Source: a bacterium
GTDB lineage: Bacteria > Zhuqueibacterota > Zhuqueibacteria > Residuimicrobiales > Krinioviventaceae
Direction of reading: 5' to 3'
NCBI GenBank assembly: GCA_029561455.1
Contig: JAKQIY010000030.1
Coordinates: forward strand, 62,001-126,000
Length of the DNA: 64,000 bases
Shown here: positions 52,643-61,596 of the stretch, piece after piece
Layout: the number at the start of each line of letters is the position of its first letter
Numbering within the stretch: position 1 is the first letter of the stretch
Translations under genes and position numbers: made by a program
The notes under the pieces: model-generated
Database searches by the model: none
The model's input: only the letters and a program-made list of their open reading frames with translations
Told to the model about the DNA's origin: nothing

Positions 52643-53803
52643 TTATAATTTATGTTTTATTACAGTAACTAACGAATCTGCTCTGGCAATTATTTGTTTA
52701 TCTTCATTCGGGTTTTTTGTGGCAATTTGTAAATAATCCCGAAATACAGTTAATGCCATTTCATATTCTTTTTTGCTATAATAACAAATACCAAGATTAT
52801 AAAGCGCTTCCGAGCACCCAGGATTCATTTTAGTGGTTTTTTGATAGAAATTGATTGCATTATCAATATCACCTTTTTCATACCAAATAACACCTAACAT
52901 ATTCAGAGCCCGCCACATATTGGAATCAAGTTCCACTGCTTTGTTAAATGCTAACATTGCCTCACTATTTTTATTTTGCAATAATAAAGCCTGCCCAAGG
53001 GTATAATGATTTTGAGCAAGATTTGGTTGCGCCTGAATTGCTATCCCCAGTTTTTCCACAGCAGCAGCAAACTGTTTTTCTTCCATTAGAAGGATACCAA
53101 ATGTACGGTTTAAATCGCCATTATTGGGATCAAGACCAACCGCTTCTTCAAGTGACAAACGCGCCTCCCGTCTTCCTTCCGGACTACTTGAACCACCCTG
53201 TAAAACCGAGCCAGTACTACCGGCCAAAGCAATCCAGGCTTTGGTTGTCAACTCATTAACTCTACTTTGTGTAAAAGCATCACTTCTTTCGCGGGATATT
53301 TTGCTTATTTCGACTTCATCTTTAGCTCTGCTCAACTCCTGGGATAACCGATCAAGTTTTTCATTTAGCATGTTATTCTGTATTTTTAATTGGATTATTT
53401 CGTCCCTAACTCCTTTATTTTGCATAACAGCGTTTAACTTTTTTCCTACGTCATCAGTATCAATTAATACAGCAGCATCAACATTGATAAAAATTTGGTT
53501 GTTATTGATCGTATAATACACGTTCTCATATAATACTGTAATTATTGCAGCACTTATCGTTTCAATAATATCGCTTTCGACCGTACCATCGACAACCTTT
53601 ACTTCACTTTTGATAAATAAACCGGCCTGATCGGTAGCATTACGCCTGGCGCCTTCCCTGGCAAATTTTTTTGCATTATATAGTGTTTCATTTTCACCAA
53701 ATGCACTTGAATAATTACCGATAAATTTTTTTTGCTCCGCGAATCCTTGTTCGCATATTACAAACAAAAAAAATGTGCATAGTAATGTTCTAATAAATGG
53801 CAT
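52643..53803 (-). CDS. TPR-repeat periplasmic protein with FlgT/LPP20-like N-terminus
   Basis: The start is ATG 53803 with GAGG just upstream. An earlier ATG at 53815 overlaps the previous stop by four bases (ATGA). A signal peptide (ending GFAE) leads to an N-terminal alpha-beta domain (about 25-125: NAKKFAREGARRNATDQAGLFI, VINVDAAVLI pattern) like FlgT/LPP20-type domains. A coiled coil follows (130-175), then four to five TPRs (185-375: PNLAQNHYTLGQALLLQNKNSEA, ALNMLGVIWYEKGD, YNLGICYYSKKEYEMAL). It is the last of a three-gene operon with OmpA-domain proteins. A scaffold role at the outer membrane is inferred. Confidence 0.78.
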   Translation of the reverse strand: MPFIRTLLCTFFLFVICEQGFAEQKKFIGNYSSAFGENETLYNAKKFAREGARRNATDQAGLFIKSEVKVVDGTVESDIIETISAAIITVLYENVYYTINNNQIFINVDAAVLIDTDDVGKKLNAVMQNKGVRDEIIQLKIQNNMLNEKLDRLSQELSRAKDEVEISKISRERSDAFTQSRVNELTTKAWIALAGSTGSVLQGGSSSPEGRREARLSLEEAVGLDPNNGDLNRTFGILLMEEKQFAAAVEKLGIAIQAQPNLAQNHYTLGQALLLQNKNSEAMLAFNKAVELDSNMWRALNMLGVIWYEKGDIDNAINFYQKTTKMNPGCSEALYNLGICYYSKKEYEMALTVFRDYLQIATKNPNEDKQIIARADSLVTVIKHKL

Positions 53804-53811
53804 GGTACACC

Positions 53812-55857
53812 TCATTTATATAATTCAGCAAGTGGGACTGCCAAGAGTTCTGTTCTACGATTTAGTTGTCGACCCTCTTCCGTATCATTAGTGGCAACAG
53901 GTTTGCTTTCACCATATCCTTCGGATATTAACCTGTAAACCGGTATTCCTTTGTTAATCCAGTAATCCTTTACTACTTTTGCTCTATTTGCAGACAGGAC
54001 AGAATTATATTCATCCGTTCCAATATTGTCTGTATGCCCCATTATTTTAAATCCATATTCCGGGTACTTTTGTAAAACATCCTGGAATAGACGATCCAGT
54101 ACACTGAATGATTCGTTTTTTAAATCAGTCGCATTGGTTTCAAAATAAATTGTATTAACACCATAAGCAATTTTTTCTTCAACTGTTTTAGTAAATAGTT
54201 TAAGATGGAAACTCCATTCTACTATCGTTTCGGTCGCTTCTCCTGACTCCTTTAAAGGATTTTCGAACCAATCTGGCCAGAATCCTTCACATGAGGCACT
54301 GAGCCGGTATTCGTCATCGGCCGGTACTTCGGCAATATACTGTCCGGTTTCATAATTTGTATAAACAACTGCTACAATTTTCCCGGTCGTTTTACTTTCT
54401 ACTGATATTGCGACGCCGCCAAGCGGTTTTTGTATATAATAATCAAAAGCGATACCCTTGATTATCATTTTTTTGATAGCCGGGTACAATTGCACATTTT
54501 TACTTAAATTTTGTAATGGCAATGTTTTGCGCAAATCAAAAGATTCTTCATATTTTATATATTCCGGTGAAGAAATTTGCAGGTTATAAATTTTTCCTAT
54601 TTGTAATACCACCAGGTATTCGCCATTAATTATACTTGTTTTAGTATTAACAAGGGCTTGTGAATCCCGCAAATCAGTTAGAATAATATCGGCCAGAACC
54701 GGATTGCCGGTTTTCGCGTCCGTTATACTTCCTTTTACAAATGCTGTCCATGAGGGTTTTAATGAATCGGGCACTTCTATTTTATACAAATTAACGCTTT
54801 GATCAGTTGGTGTATCCGACTTTCTGGCAAAGTAAGCATTTTCCCCCTTGAAGTCTATGGTATACTGATAATCATTCCCGGAATTATTAATATATGGTCC
54901 TAAATTTTTAGGTTCAGTCCATTTTCCATTTATCTTTTGTGACATATAAACATCATAACCACCGCATCCCCCAGGTTTATCCGAACTGAAATATAGTGTA
55001 ACACCGTCATAATGCAAGAATGGGGTTATTTCGTCATATTTTGAATTAATAACCGTACCCAAATTTTCCACGCTGATCCAGTTCATGTTTTTATCGCGGT
55101 TTGCCATCCATATATCGCGGTTCCCATATCCATCTCTGCGATTGGATGAAAAGAACAATTGTTTACCATCAGCGGATATTGAAGGGTGACTATCCCACCC
55201 GGAACTATTGATGATGTTGATTGATTTTGGAGCAGACCAATCCAAGCCCTGCATTTCCGCCTGAAAAATATCCAGTCCGCCATATTCGGTTACTCTGGAG
55301 AAGAAAATTTCCCGGAAATCTGGCGTTATGGTTGCCGCCCCATCGTTATTGCTGGTATTAATGTTTGGACCTAAATTGGTTACTACAGTCCACTTGCCGT
55401 TGATTTGCCGGCACATCCAGAAATCTTCGGAATTATTAATACTGCCCGGCCGGTCGGATGTGAAAATCATCATGCTACCATCTGGACTGATCACCGGGAA
55501 ACCTTCACTATATATGGTGTTAATCGGTTCTTCCAGCTTTTCTGCAAATTTTCGTTGCTGTGTAGATATTGTGTTTTTATTTAGAACATGTTGTTCATAA
55601 TAAGCAATTTTTTCATTGAGGCCCTTGAGTTCAGGATTATGTCGTTTGGCAATTTCTAGTGTAGCTAATATTGTTAATGGATCTGCATTTTCCATTTCCA
55701 GTTGTTGAGCTTTAACATAATAGAAATTAGCTTTTTTTTGTGCGGATGAAGCGCATCCTGAGATGACCATTGAAATCAATATTAAAAGACCAATTGCATC
55801 TAGTCTTAAAAATAAATTATTGTTTTTAGTGTTCAACTCTTTTTTTCCCTTTAACAT
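53812..55857 (-). CDS. PorE-like lipoprotein: helical repeat, PD40 propeller, carboxypeptidase-regulatory-like and OmpA domains
   Basis: This 681-residue lipoprotein (lipobox VISGC) has the domain order of PorE of the type IX secretion system: a short TPR-like helical part (about 38-115), a PD40/WD40-like propeller (about 120-365: FPVISPDGSMMIFTSDR, HPSISADGKQLFFSSNRRDG, PFLHYDGVTLYFSSDKPGG), a CRD-like beta domain (370-540), and an OmpA peptidoglycan-binding domain (560-680: IYFETNATDL, KIMGHTDNIG, SANRAKVV, GYGESKP, NRRTELLA). The start is 2 bases after the upstream gene. The whole architecture, not a single motif, supports the call. The exact orthology to PorE is unproven. Confidence 0.8.
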   Translation of the reverse strand: MLKGKKELNTKNNNLFLRLDAIGLLILISMVISGCASSAQKKANFYYVKAQQLEMENADPLTILATLEIAKRHNPELKGLNEKIAYYEQHVLNKNTISTQQRKFAEKLEEPINTIYSEGFPVISPDGSMMIFTSDRPGSINNSEDFWMCRQINGKWTVVTNLGPNINTSNNDGAATITPDFREIFFSRVTEYGGLDIFQAEMQGLDWSAPKSINIINSSGWDSHPSISADGKQLFFSSNRRDGYGNRDIWMANRDKNMNWISVENLGTVINSKYDEITPFLHYDGVTLYFSSDKPGGCGGYDVYMSQKINGKWTEPKNLGPYINNSGNDYQYTIDFKGENAYFARKSDTPTDQSVNLYKIEVPDSLKPSWTAFVKGSITDAKTGNPVLADIILTDLRDSQALVNTKTSIINGEYLVVLQIGKIYNLQISSPEYIKYEESFDLRKTLPLQNLSKNVQLYPAIKKMIIKGIAFDYYIQKPLGGVAISVESKTTGKIVAVVYTNYETGQYIAEVPADDEYRLSASCEGFWPDWFENPLKESGEATETIVEWSFHLKLFTKTVEEKIAYGVNTIYFETNATDLKNESFSVLDRLFQDVLQKYPEYGFKIMGHTDNIGTDEYNSVLSANRAKVVKDYWINKGIPVYRLISEGYGESKPVATNDTEEGRQLNRRTELLAVPLAELYK

Positions 55858-55859
55858 TG

Positions 55860-57338
55860 TCAGTTTTTTCTTTGTATGACAATATCAATTCTGTTATTTA
55901 ATATTTTTCCTTCTTTGTTATCCGGGGCAATAGGCTTGCTGTTACCAAAACCGATTGCAATATAATCCTGAATATTTCTGCCGTCCGCTGTCAGATAGTC
56001 CCGTATCGCATTGGCTTTTTCCTGTGAATTAGATTTATTGATCTCTGCCTTACTATCCAAAGTTGCATGCCCTTCAATAGTAAAAAGGCAATTATTAAGA
56101 TTTTTTAAAGCTTTGCTAATTTTTGTCAAAGCTGCAAAATATTTTGGATTGGGATAATTTTGTTTTTCAATAAAAACTTTACCAGGTAAGCGTAATATGA
56201 TTTTTTCTTTATCATAATAGGAAATTATATCAGTACTATCCAAAGCGTTTTGAATTGGCACAATGTCAGAAGCAAGAGAACCAATTTTTCGAAAAGTCAT
56301 TGTCAGACTATCCTGAACAACAGTTAAATGGTTAATATGATTTTTATATTGGGTATTATTAGTTTGTAATTCCAATATTTGTTTATCTTTTTCAGCCAAA
56401 GCATATTCAAAATTTTGATATTTTTTCTTTTCTTCATCGATCTGGTTCAGTAAACTGTTAACTGCGTTGTCTTTGCCTTTACTGCAATCCAGGGTAAAAT
56501 CAAATTTTGATGCAATTTGTTGCAGCGTTGATTCTTCGTTGAGTCTCAGTTGTTCAAGAGTGTTCTTGTCGTCTTTTGTTTGAATTACACATTTATTAAT
56601 TTCAGAGGCATGCTCGATTTCCTGTAATGTGGTTTTTACAAGGGCAAGAAATTCGCCAGATTCTTTTTTGTCTTTATTCAACTGACTTTTAGTTTTTTGT
56701 AACATCATTTTTGTTTTTTGTAAACTGATTGGAGCATTGTTTTTTATTCCGGCCTTTTCAATTGCCTGGATTTTATTGTCAATATCAATAATATATTTGT
56801 TGTTTAGAAAAGCAATAATTACCTGTTTAAATAGAGCATCCGCTTCCTGAATTGTTTTTAATGCTTCCTCATTTCGTCCGTTTTCAAGACAAGTAATTGT
56901 TTTTTCAAATTTTTTTTCGGCTTTTTCCCACCCTTTGCTATCAAAAGTTGAAGCGCCAATTGAATCGCCATAGGCCCTGGAAGTTAAATATTGATCATAA
57001 TTTGATTTCATCAATACCGCAGCGACCTGAGCTTTTTCAAAAAGGGATTGAACAAGATTGATATCTTTGAGAGGCAAACCTTGCGTTTTGTTTTTGTTAT
57101 CATTTATTTTTTTATAGAGTTCTTCACCAAGAGACATGTACTTTGTAGCATAGAACCCCGCCTGAGCCTGTTTTGCCGCCTGATATTTGATTTCGATACT
57201 ATCGAGTCTGGCCTGTAATTCTGGACCACTTATTAGCTCTTCTTTATCTGCAGCAGGTAATGAGGTGACAATGATCAATATAATTAACAATAAAAATAAA
57301 CTAAAGGTTAAATCCTTTCCAGCAAATTTTCGTAACAT
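55860..57338 (-). CDS. OmpA-domain protein with long coiled coil
   Basis: AAAGGAGG eight bases upstream fixes ATG 57338 (492 residues). A longer frame starts at 57374 without support. A signal peptide (about 1-31, ending SLPAA) is followed by helices and coiled coils (about 40-360). The end is an OmpA-type wall-binding domain (about 380-490: IILRLPGKVFIE, FTIEGHATLDS, KANAIRDYL, GFGNSKPIAPDNKEGK, NNRIDIVI), slightly divergent at the conserved Arg. It is the first gene of the operon with the PorE-like lipoprotein and the TPR protein. It may form a spacer between wall and outer membrane. Confidence 0.82.
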   Translation of the reverse strand: MLRKFAGKDLTFSLFLLLIILIIVTSLPAADKEELISGPELQARLDSIEIKYQAAKQAQAGFYATKYMSLGEELYKKINDNKNKTQGLPLKDINLVQSLFEKAQVAAVLMKSNYDQYLTSRAYGDSIGASTFDSKGWEKAEKKFEKTITCLENGRNEEALKTIQEADALFKQVIIAFLNNKYIIDIDNKIQAIEKAGIKNNAPISLQKTKMMLQKTKSQLNKDKKESGEFLALVKTTLQEIEHASEINKCVIQTKDDKNTLEQLRLNEESTLQQIASKFDFTLDCSKGKDNAVNSLLNQIDEEKKKYQNFEYALAEKDKQILELQTNNTQYKNHINHLTVVQDSLTMTFRKIGSLASDIVPIQNALDSTDIISYYDKEKIILRLPGKVFIEKQNYPNPKYFAALTKISKALKNLNNCLFTIEGHATLDSKAEINKSNSQEKANAIRDYLTADGRNIQDYIAIGFGNSKPIAPDNKEGKILNNRIDIVIQRKN

Positions 57339-57770
57339 AATAATCTCCTCCTTTACATACCGGTGATAATGCAAATATTAATTTTGTGTTTACCAACGTT
57401 CTTTATTTCATTATTACAAATATCTGTATGAAATTTTCAGGAAATTAAAGACTCTTGTAACACCTAAATTAAAAAGATGAAACCTGAATATACAAAAAAT
57501 AGCGCATTACCAGGTGTTTAGGCGGATTTTCGGACCCCTGGAATCATTCTGCTTTTTACTATATAATATATTTTATATTTAATAAGCGTCTGATTTTTAA
57601 TTCATTCTTGGGAATAATGGCAGAGGGAATGAGATATTTTAAAGTATAAAAAAAAAATTATAAAGTCAATATGTTGTTAAATTTTTTATTGAGAAAAATT
57701 AAGTATTATTTGAATTTATAAAATTGAAAGCAGATAATTTTGTCATCAAAATTATTTGCAGTCCTGTTCA
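57339..57770. other. AT-rich intergenic region between the operon and pyrC
   Basis: About 430 bases without a supported ORF. It should carry the promoter of the OmpA-domain operon, which reads leftward. No consensus -35/-10 pair stands out. pyrC reads toward this gap from the right. Confidence 0.5.
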
Positions 57771-58769
57771 TTACTGGTTTATCATTCGCCAGGGCAGTTC
57801 CTGACCTGCGGCAAAAGGCACTACATTGCCGTATTTGCCAGGTACCTGCCAGGGTTCTTTAACCAGGGTGATGATCTTTTCCGGCGGTGTGATCTTATAA
57901 ATGCGCTGTGCATTGCCGGAGATAAAATCCTGCAAATTATCCAGGGCGCCGTGCTGCTCGAACCAGCCGGTGAGCATGGGCAGCGCAAGCGGGGCGGTAA
58001 ACACGCCAGCGGCGCAACCGCTGCACTCTTTTTTATGTACCGGGTGCGGCGCGGAATCGCTGCCGAACATGACTTTGGGGTGGCCGCTTAAAGCCGCCTG
58101 CGCCAGGGCGTCGCGGTCCTCCGGGCGTTTAGCGATGGGTTTGCAGAACAGGTGCGGCGCCAGCAGTCCCCCGGCCACATCGTTCAGGGTGATGAGCAGG
58201 TGGTGCAGGGTTATAGTAGCGTACAGGTTTTCGTATTGATCCAGAAGTTCCACCGCGTCGCGGGTGGTGATATGCTCCATAATAATAGTCAGTTGCGGAT
58301 AAGCTTTGGCCAGTTGCGCATACACTTCCAGGAACTCTTTTTCGCGATCTAGCACAAAGCCGCTGGATTCGCCGTGCACCAGCAGGGGAATGTGCATCTC
58401 CTGCATCAGGGTCAAGGTGCTTTCAATATCGTGCAGGTTGGACACCCCGGCCTCGCTGTTGGTGGTGATGCCGGCGGGATAGAGTTTAACGCCGATAATA
58501 TCATCCTTCACTTCCGCCAGTTCCGCTTCGCTGTAATTGCGAAAGAACAGCGTCATCCAGGGGATGAACAGTTCGTCGCCGATGGCGTCATAAATGGCTT
58601 CGCGGTAGCGCACCAGTTTGTCGCGGCTATTCACCGGTTCCACCAGGTTGGGCATGACCACCGCCCCGGCAAAAGGCCGGGCGCTGAGCGGCGCGACCAG
58701 TTCCAGCATGTCGCCTTCGCGCAGGTGCAGGTGCATATCCAGGGGGGAGGAGAGGGTAAAGCGGGTCAT
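57771..58769 (-). CDS. pyrC: Dihydroorotase PyrC
   Basis: PyrC closes the ring of carbamoyl-aspartate to dihydroorotate in pyrimidine synthesis. The 332-residue protein is of the E. coli class II type. [10 protein letters not shown] near residue 11 gives two zinc histidines (H13, H15). VKLYPAG carries the carboxylated lysine near 94. LVHGES and IMEHITT carry further ligands. GSDSAPHP is the final metal Asp. All are intact. It is a single minus-strand gene. Confidence 0.95.
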   Translation of the reverse strand: MTRFTLSSPLDMHLHLREGDMLELVAPLSARPFAGAVVMPNLVEPVNSRDKLVRYREAIYDAIGDELFIPWMTLFFRNYSEAELAEVKDDIIGVKLYPAGITTNSEAGVSNLHDIESTLTLMQEMHIPLLVHGESSGFVLDREKEFLEVYAQLAKAYPQLTIIMEHITTRDAVELLDQYENLYATITLHHLLITLNDVAGGLLAPHLFCKPIAKRPEDRDALAQAALSGHPKVMFGSDSAPHPVHKKECSGCAAGVFTAPLALPMLTGWFEQHGALDNLQDFISGNAQRIYKITPPEKIITLVKEPWQVPGKYGNVVPFAAGQELPWRMINQ

Positions 58770-58844
58770 AATTTTGCTCTGTTTAAAAATTTTCTTGTAA
58801 AGTAAATATTTTTTGGCAATTTTGCAAGATGGGAAATGGGTTTT

Positions 58845-58914
58845 GAATTACGAATTACGAATTACGAATTATGAATTATGAAAGATGAATGACGAATGAC
58901 GAATTACGAATTGG
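58845..58914. repeat. Degenerate heptamer array (GAATTAC-type), ten copies
   Basis: Ten adjacent 7-base units: GAATTAC three times, then variants GAATTAT, GAAAGAT and GAATGAC, and back to GAATTAC. The period of 7 is the same as in the array at 15977, though the sequence differs. Confidence 0.92.
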
Positions 58915-58980
58915 GGAATTTGAGTTGGTGCCAGGGTTAAGCGCTACGCGCCTCGGATCGAGGGGCCGTTCTGCCATATT

Positions 58981-59160
58981 GAGAATTGTCATCTCGATAC
59001 TTCCCGAAAGGTGAAGCAACGGGACTACTCGATGACCGTAGTATATTCTATAATAACCGGTCGTCGAGTAGGGCCGTAAATGGTTTTGACAAACGATCTG
59101 CACCGGCCATTAAATAGCATTTCAACAGAGGTAGATTTGGCCCGTATCGAGACGACTTGA
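58981..59160. repeat. Inverted-repeat-bounded element, about 180 bases
   Basis: The left part (GTCATCTCGATAC, 58988-59000) has its near-inverse (GTATCGAGACGAC, 59144-59156; 12 of 13). Inside, 59025-59038 pairs with 59058-59071 (13 of 14). The first 58 bases recur at 59429-59486. It is noncoding and MITE-like. Confidence 0.65.
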
Positions 59161-59192
59161 CCTGGGGTGAGCGTTAATCGTTTTGCTCATTG

Positions 59193-59212
59193 CCACGTCA
59201 TTTATGACGTGG
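59193..59212. repeat. Palindrome, inverted relative of the next
   Basis: An 8-bp stem CCACGTCA/TGACGTGG with a TTTA loop. With its flanks (CATTGCC before, AAC after) it is an inverted copy of the element at 59286. Confidence 0.75.
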
Positions 59213-59285
59213 AACAATACAACAAAACAGAATTGACTTTAGTCAAAATTATTTAGGCTAAAGCCATGTTTTTGCTTTATTTATT

Positions 59286-59305
59286 CCACGACCTGAAGGT
59301 CGTGG
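59286..59305. repeat. Palindrome CCACGACC/GGTCGTGG
   Basis: An 8-bp stem with a TGAA loop; flanks TTATT and CAATG. It lies 73 bases after the related palindrome. Confidence 0.75.
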
Positions 59306-59347
59306 CAATGGTGGGGTTTTGTAATTTGCAGGTCGGGCCTGTGGCCG

Positions 59348-59366
59348 GCAGGACAAGATGTCCTGC
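59348..59366. repeat. Palindrome GCAGGACA/TGTCCTGC
   Basis: An 8-bp stem with a 3-base loop in the same repeat island. No T-run follows. Confidence 0.6.
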
Positions 59367-59428
59367 ATTATTTTGCGCCCTGGATTATGAAATCCGCCAA
59401 TGTCGGATCTTCGATCCAGGGCGATCTG

Positions 59429-59486
59429 GAGAATTGTCATCTCGATACGTCCCGAAAGATGAAGCAACGGGACTACTCGATGACCG
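59429..59486. repeat. Second 58-base copy of the element start at 58981
   Basis: It matches 58981-59038 with two mismatches that I can count. It is a partial copy: the right half of the element does not follow. Confidence 0.85.
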
Positions 59487-59595
59487 GGATTTATGTTAAT
59501 AGTCCCGCCTTCAGGCAGACTTGCACCGGCTCAAGGCGGGACTACCAACTTTCCATATTCATCCATGCACAATTGCGCAAAATCTAAAATATAAC

Positions 59596-59624
59596 TTGAC
59601 ACTGGATTGAAAATTTATTAATAT
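59596..59624 (+). promoter_or_regulatory. Strong sigma70-type promoter for the BFN gene
   Basis: TTGACA (59596-59601), exactly 17 bases, then TAATAT (59619-59624). It lies 52 bases before the start codon. Confidence 0.75.
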
Positions 59625-59676
59625 ATCCAGGTAATAAATAATATTTTAAGCACAGAGAATTCGGAGGTTTGTATTC

Positions 59677-60249
59677 ATGCTGGTTCGCGTTAAAGTAGAA
59701 AGAGTTACGCTTGATACTGCGACCAGTCGTTTCGTTGTCATCCTTAAAGATGAAAAAATGAACCGATGGCTGCCCATAGTAGTTGGTTCAACCGAGGCGC
59801 AAGCCATTGCCCTGCAACTGGAAAATATCGCGCCTCCCCGGCCGTTGACCCATGATTTGATTAAAAATATGCTGGATTCCATAGATGTGGAAATATCCCG
59901 TATCATTGTGAATGATTTACGCGAAAATACTTATTTTGCCCTGCTTGGTCTTGAAGTGGAAGGCCAAACCCGTAATATCGACGCCCGGCCCAGCGACGCC
60001 ATTGCCCTGGCGCTGCGCATGAAGGCCGATATATTTGTCGAGGAAGAAGTGATGCTCAAAGCGGCGATCACCGACAAGGACACGCGGGCCGAAGAACCGG
60101 AACGCAGTCACGAAGTATCGCCCGGCGACCGTCTTGAGCAACTGAATGTCGATCTGCGTAAAGCCGTTCAGGATGAGCGTTATGAAGACGCAGTCAAGAT
60201 CCGCGATGAGATCAAGCGCCTTAAAACCGATATGCGCAATTTTTCCTGA
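59677..60249 (+). CDS. Bifunctional nuclease (BFN/DUF151) domain protein with C-terminal UVR motif
   Basis: The 190-residue protein has the DUF151 bifunctional-nuclease domain (about 1-135: LPIVVGSTEAQAIALQL, HDLIKNMLDSID, YFALLGLE, DARPSDAIALALRMKADIFVEE). It also has a C-terminal UvrB/UvrC-interaction-type motif (about 150-186: LEQLNVDLRKAVQDERYEDAVKIRDEIKRLK). BFN proteins have shown DNase and RNase activity in plants, and are linked to redox or stress control in bacteria. A good promoter precedes it and a terminator follows, so it is a single-gene unit. GGAGG is 9 bases before ATG. Confidence 0.93.
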   Translation: MLVRVKVERVTLDTATSRFVVILKDEKMNRWLPIVVGSTEAQAIALQLENIAPPRPLTHDLIKNMLDSIDVEISRIIVNDLRENTYFALLGLEVEGQTRNIDARPSDAIALALRMKADIFVEEEVMLKAAITDKDTRAEEPERSHEVSPGDRLEQLNVDLRKAVQDERYEDAVKIRDEIKRLKTDMRNFS

Positions 60250-60272
60250 CCGGAAAATGAAATGATAATTAT

Positions 60273-60297
60273 AAGCCTCGTACCGGAGGCTTTTTTT
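60273..60297 (+). terminator. Rho-independent terminator after the BFN gene
   Basis: A 6-bp stem (AGCCTC/GAGGCT, 60274-60279 with 60286-60291) with a 6-base loop and a seven-T run. Confidence 0.85.
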
Positions 60298-60325
60298 ATA
60301 CCCTGTCACCTAAAAACGAATCGGA

Positions 60326-61585
60326 ATGAACAAACCGCACACACAAAAACGGCTGCCGGCGCTATATGTACCGACCTTGTACTTTGCCGAAGGCCTGCCT
60401 TATATTATCGTCAATGTTGTTTCCGTAATAATGTACAAAGATTTTGGGGTGAGCAACCAGGTCATCGGCCTGACCTCGGTCTTTATGTGGCCCTGGGTCA
60501 TTAAAATGCTGTGGGCGCCGTTTATTGATATTCATGCCAGCAAACGCGCCTGGGTGTTGTATACCCAACTGGCTATCGGTGTGTTACTGCTGGGGCTGGG
60601 CGCCGCCCTGCATTTATCCGCGTTCATGTCGGTATCGGTGATTATTTTCATGGTCATTGCCTTTGTCTCCGCGTCGCATGATATTGCCATTGACGGCTAT
60701 TACATGCTGGCGCTGGATGAAAGCAAGCAGGCGCTCTATATCGGCGTCCGGTCAACCTTTTACCGGATTGCGGTAATATTTGGGTCCGGGGCGCTGGTGG
60801 TTTTAGCCGGGCGCTGGCAAACTGCATTGCAAAATACTGTGACAAGCTGGCAAATGGTGTTCTCGCTGGCGGGCGCGATCTTTGTGGCGGCGTTCCTGTT
60901 TCACCGTTTTTACCTGCCTTACCCGGCTGCTGATGGCGTGGCGCGCGACCGGGCGCAGCGCGAATCGTTTTTAACGGTGTTTAAAACCTATTTCCAGCAA
61001 AAAAGGATCGTCCCGGTCATCATCTTTATCCTGGTTTATCGTTTCGGCGAGGCGATGCTGGAAAAAATGGGACTGGTATTTTTAAAAGATGCAGTCGCCG
61101 CCGGGGGATTGGGGTTGAGCAATGAAACCGTCGGCCTGGTCAAGGGCACGGTTGGGGTGATCTGCCTGTTGGCCGGGGGCCTGGTTGGCGGCTGGTTCAT
61201 TTCGCGATTTGGATTAAAAAAATGTATATTCCCCATGGCGCTTATGCTCAACCTGCCCGATGTGGTTTATATCTATATGTCCCTGTACCATCCGCCGCTG
61301 GCGGTGATTTACGGATTGATTGCCCTGGAGCAATTCGGTTACGGCGTGGGATTTACCGCGTTTATGGTGTTTTTAATGTATTATGCGCGCGGCAGGTATA
61401 AAACCTCGCATTATGCCATCAGCACCGGCATTATGGCGCTGGGGATGATGATCCCCGGTATGCTGAGCGGCTTTTTACAGGCGGCGCTGGGATATACCCA
61501 CTTTTTTATAACCGTGCTGTTTTTTACAATCCCCGGTATGATCATGGTGTTTTTACTGCCCCTCGATCTGCAACGGAAAGAATAA
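60326..61585 (+). CDS. AmpG-like MFS transporter (muropeptide permease candidate)
   Basis: A 419-residue 12-helix major-facilitator protein. The start LPALYVPTLYFAEGLPYIIV and the WVIKMLWAPFID segment are typical of AmpG-type permeases, as is the SASHDIAIDGYYML region. AmpG imports anhydro-muropeptides for wall recycling. The next gene, NamZ, 11 bases on, acts on MurNAc-peptidoglycan ends, which supports this substrate. Confidence in AmpG versus another sugar MFS is moderate. Confidence 0.78.
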   Translation: MNKPHTQKRLPALYVPTLYFAEGLPYIIVNVVSVIMYKDFGVSNQVIGLTSVFMWPWVIKMLWAPFIDIHASKRAWVLYTQLAIGVLLLGLGAALHLSAFMSVSVIIFMVIAFVSASHDIAIDGYYMLALDESKQALYIGVRSTFYRIAVIFGSGALVVLAGRWQTALQNTVTSWQMVFSLAGAIFVAAFLFHRFYLPYPAADGVARDRAQRESFLTVFKTYFQQKRIVPVIIFILVYRFGEAMLEKMGLVFLKDAVAAGGLGLSNETVGLVKGTVGVICLLAGGLVGGWFISRFGLKKCIFPMALMLNLPDVVYIYMSLYHPPLAVIYGLIALEQFGYGVGFTAFMVFLMYYARGRYKTSHYAISTGIMALGMMIPGMLSGFLQAALGYTHFFITVLFFTIPGMIMVFLLPLDLQRKE

Positions 61586-61596
61586 GGTGATTTTTC

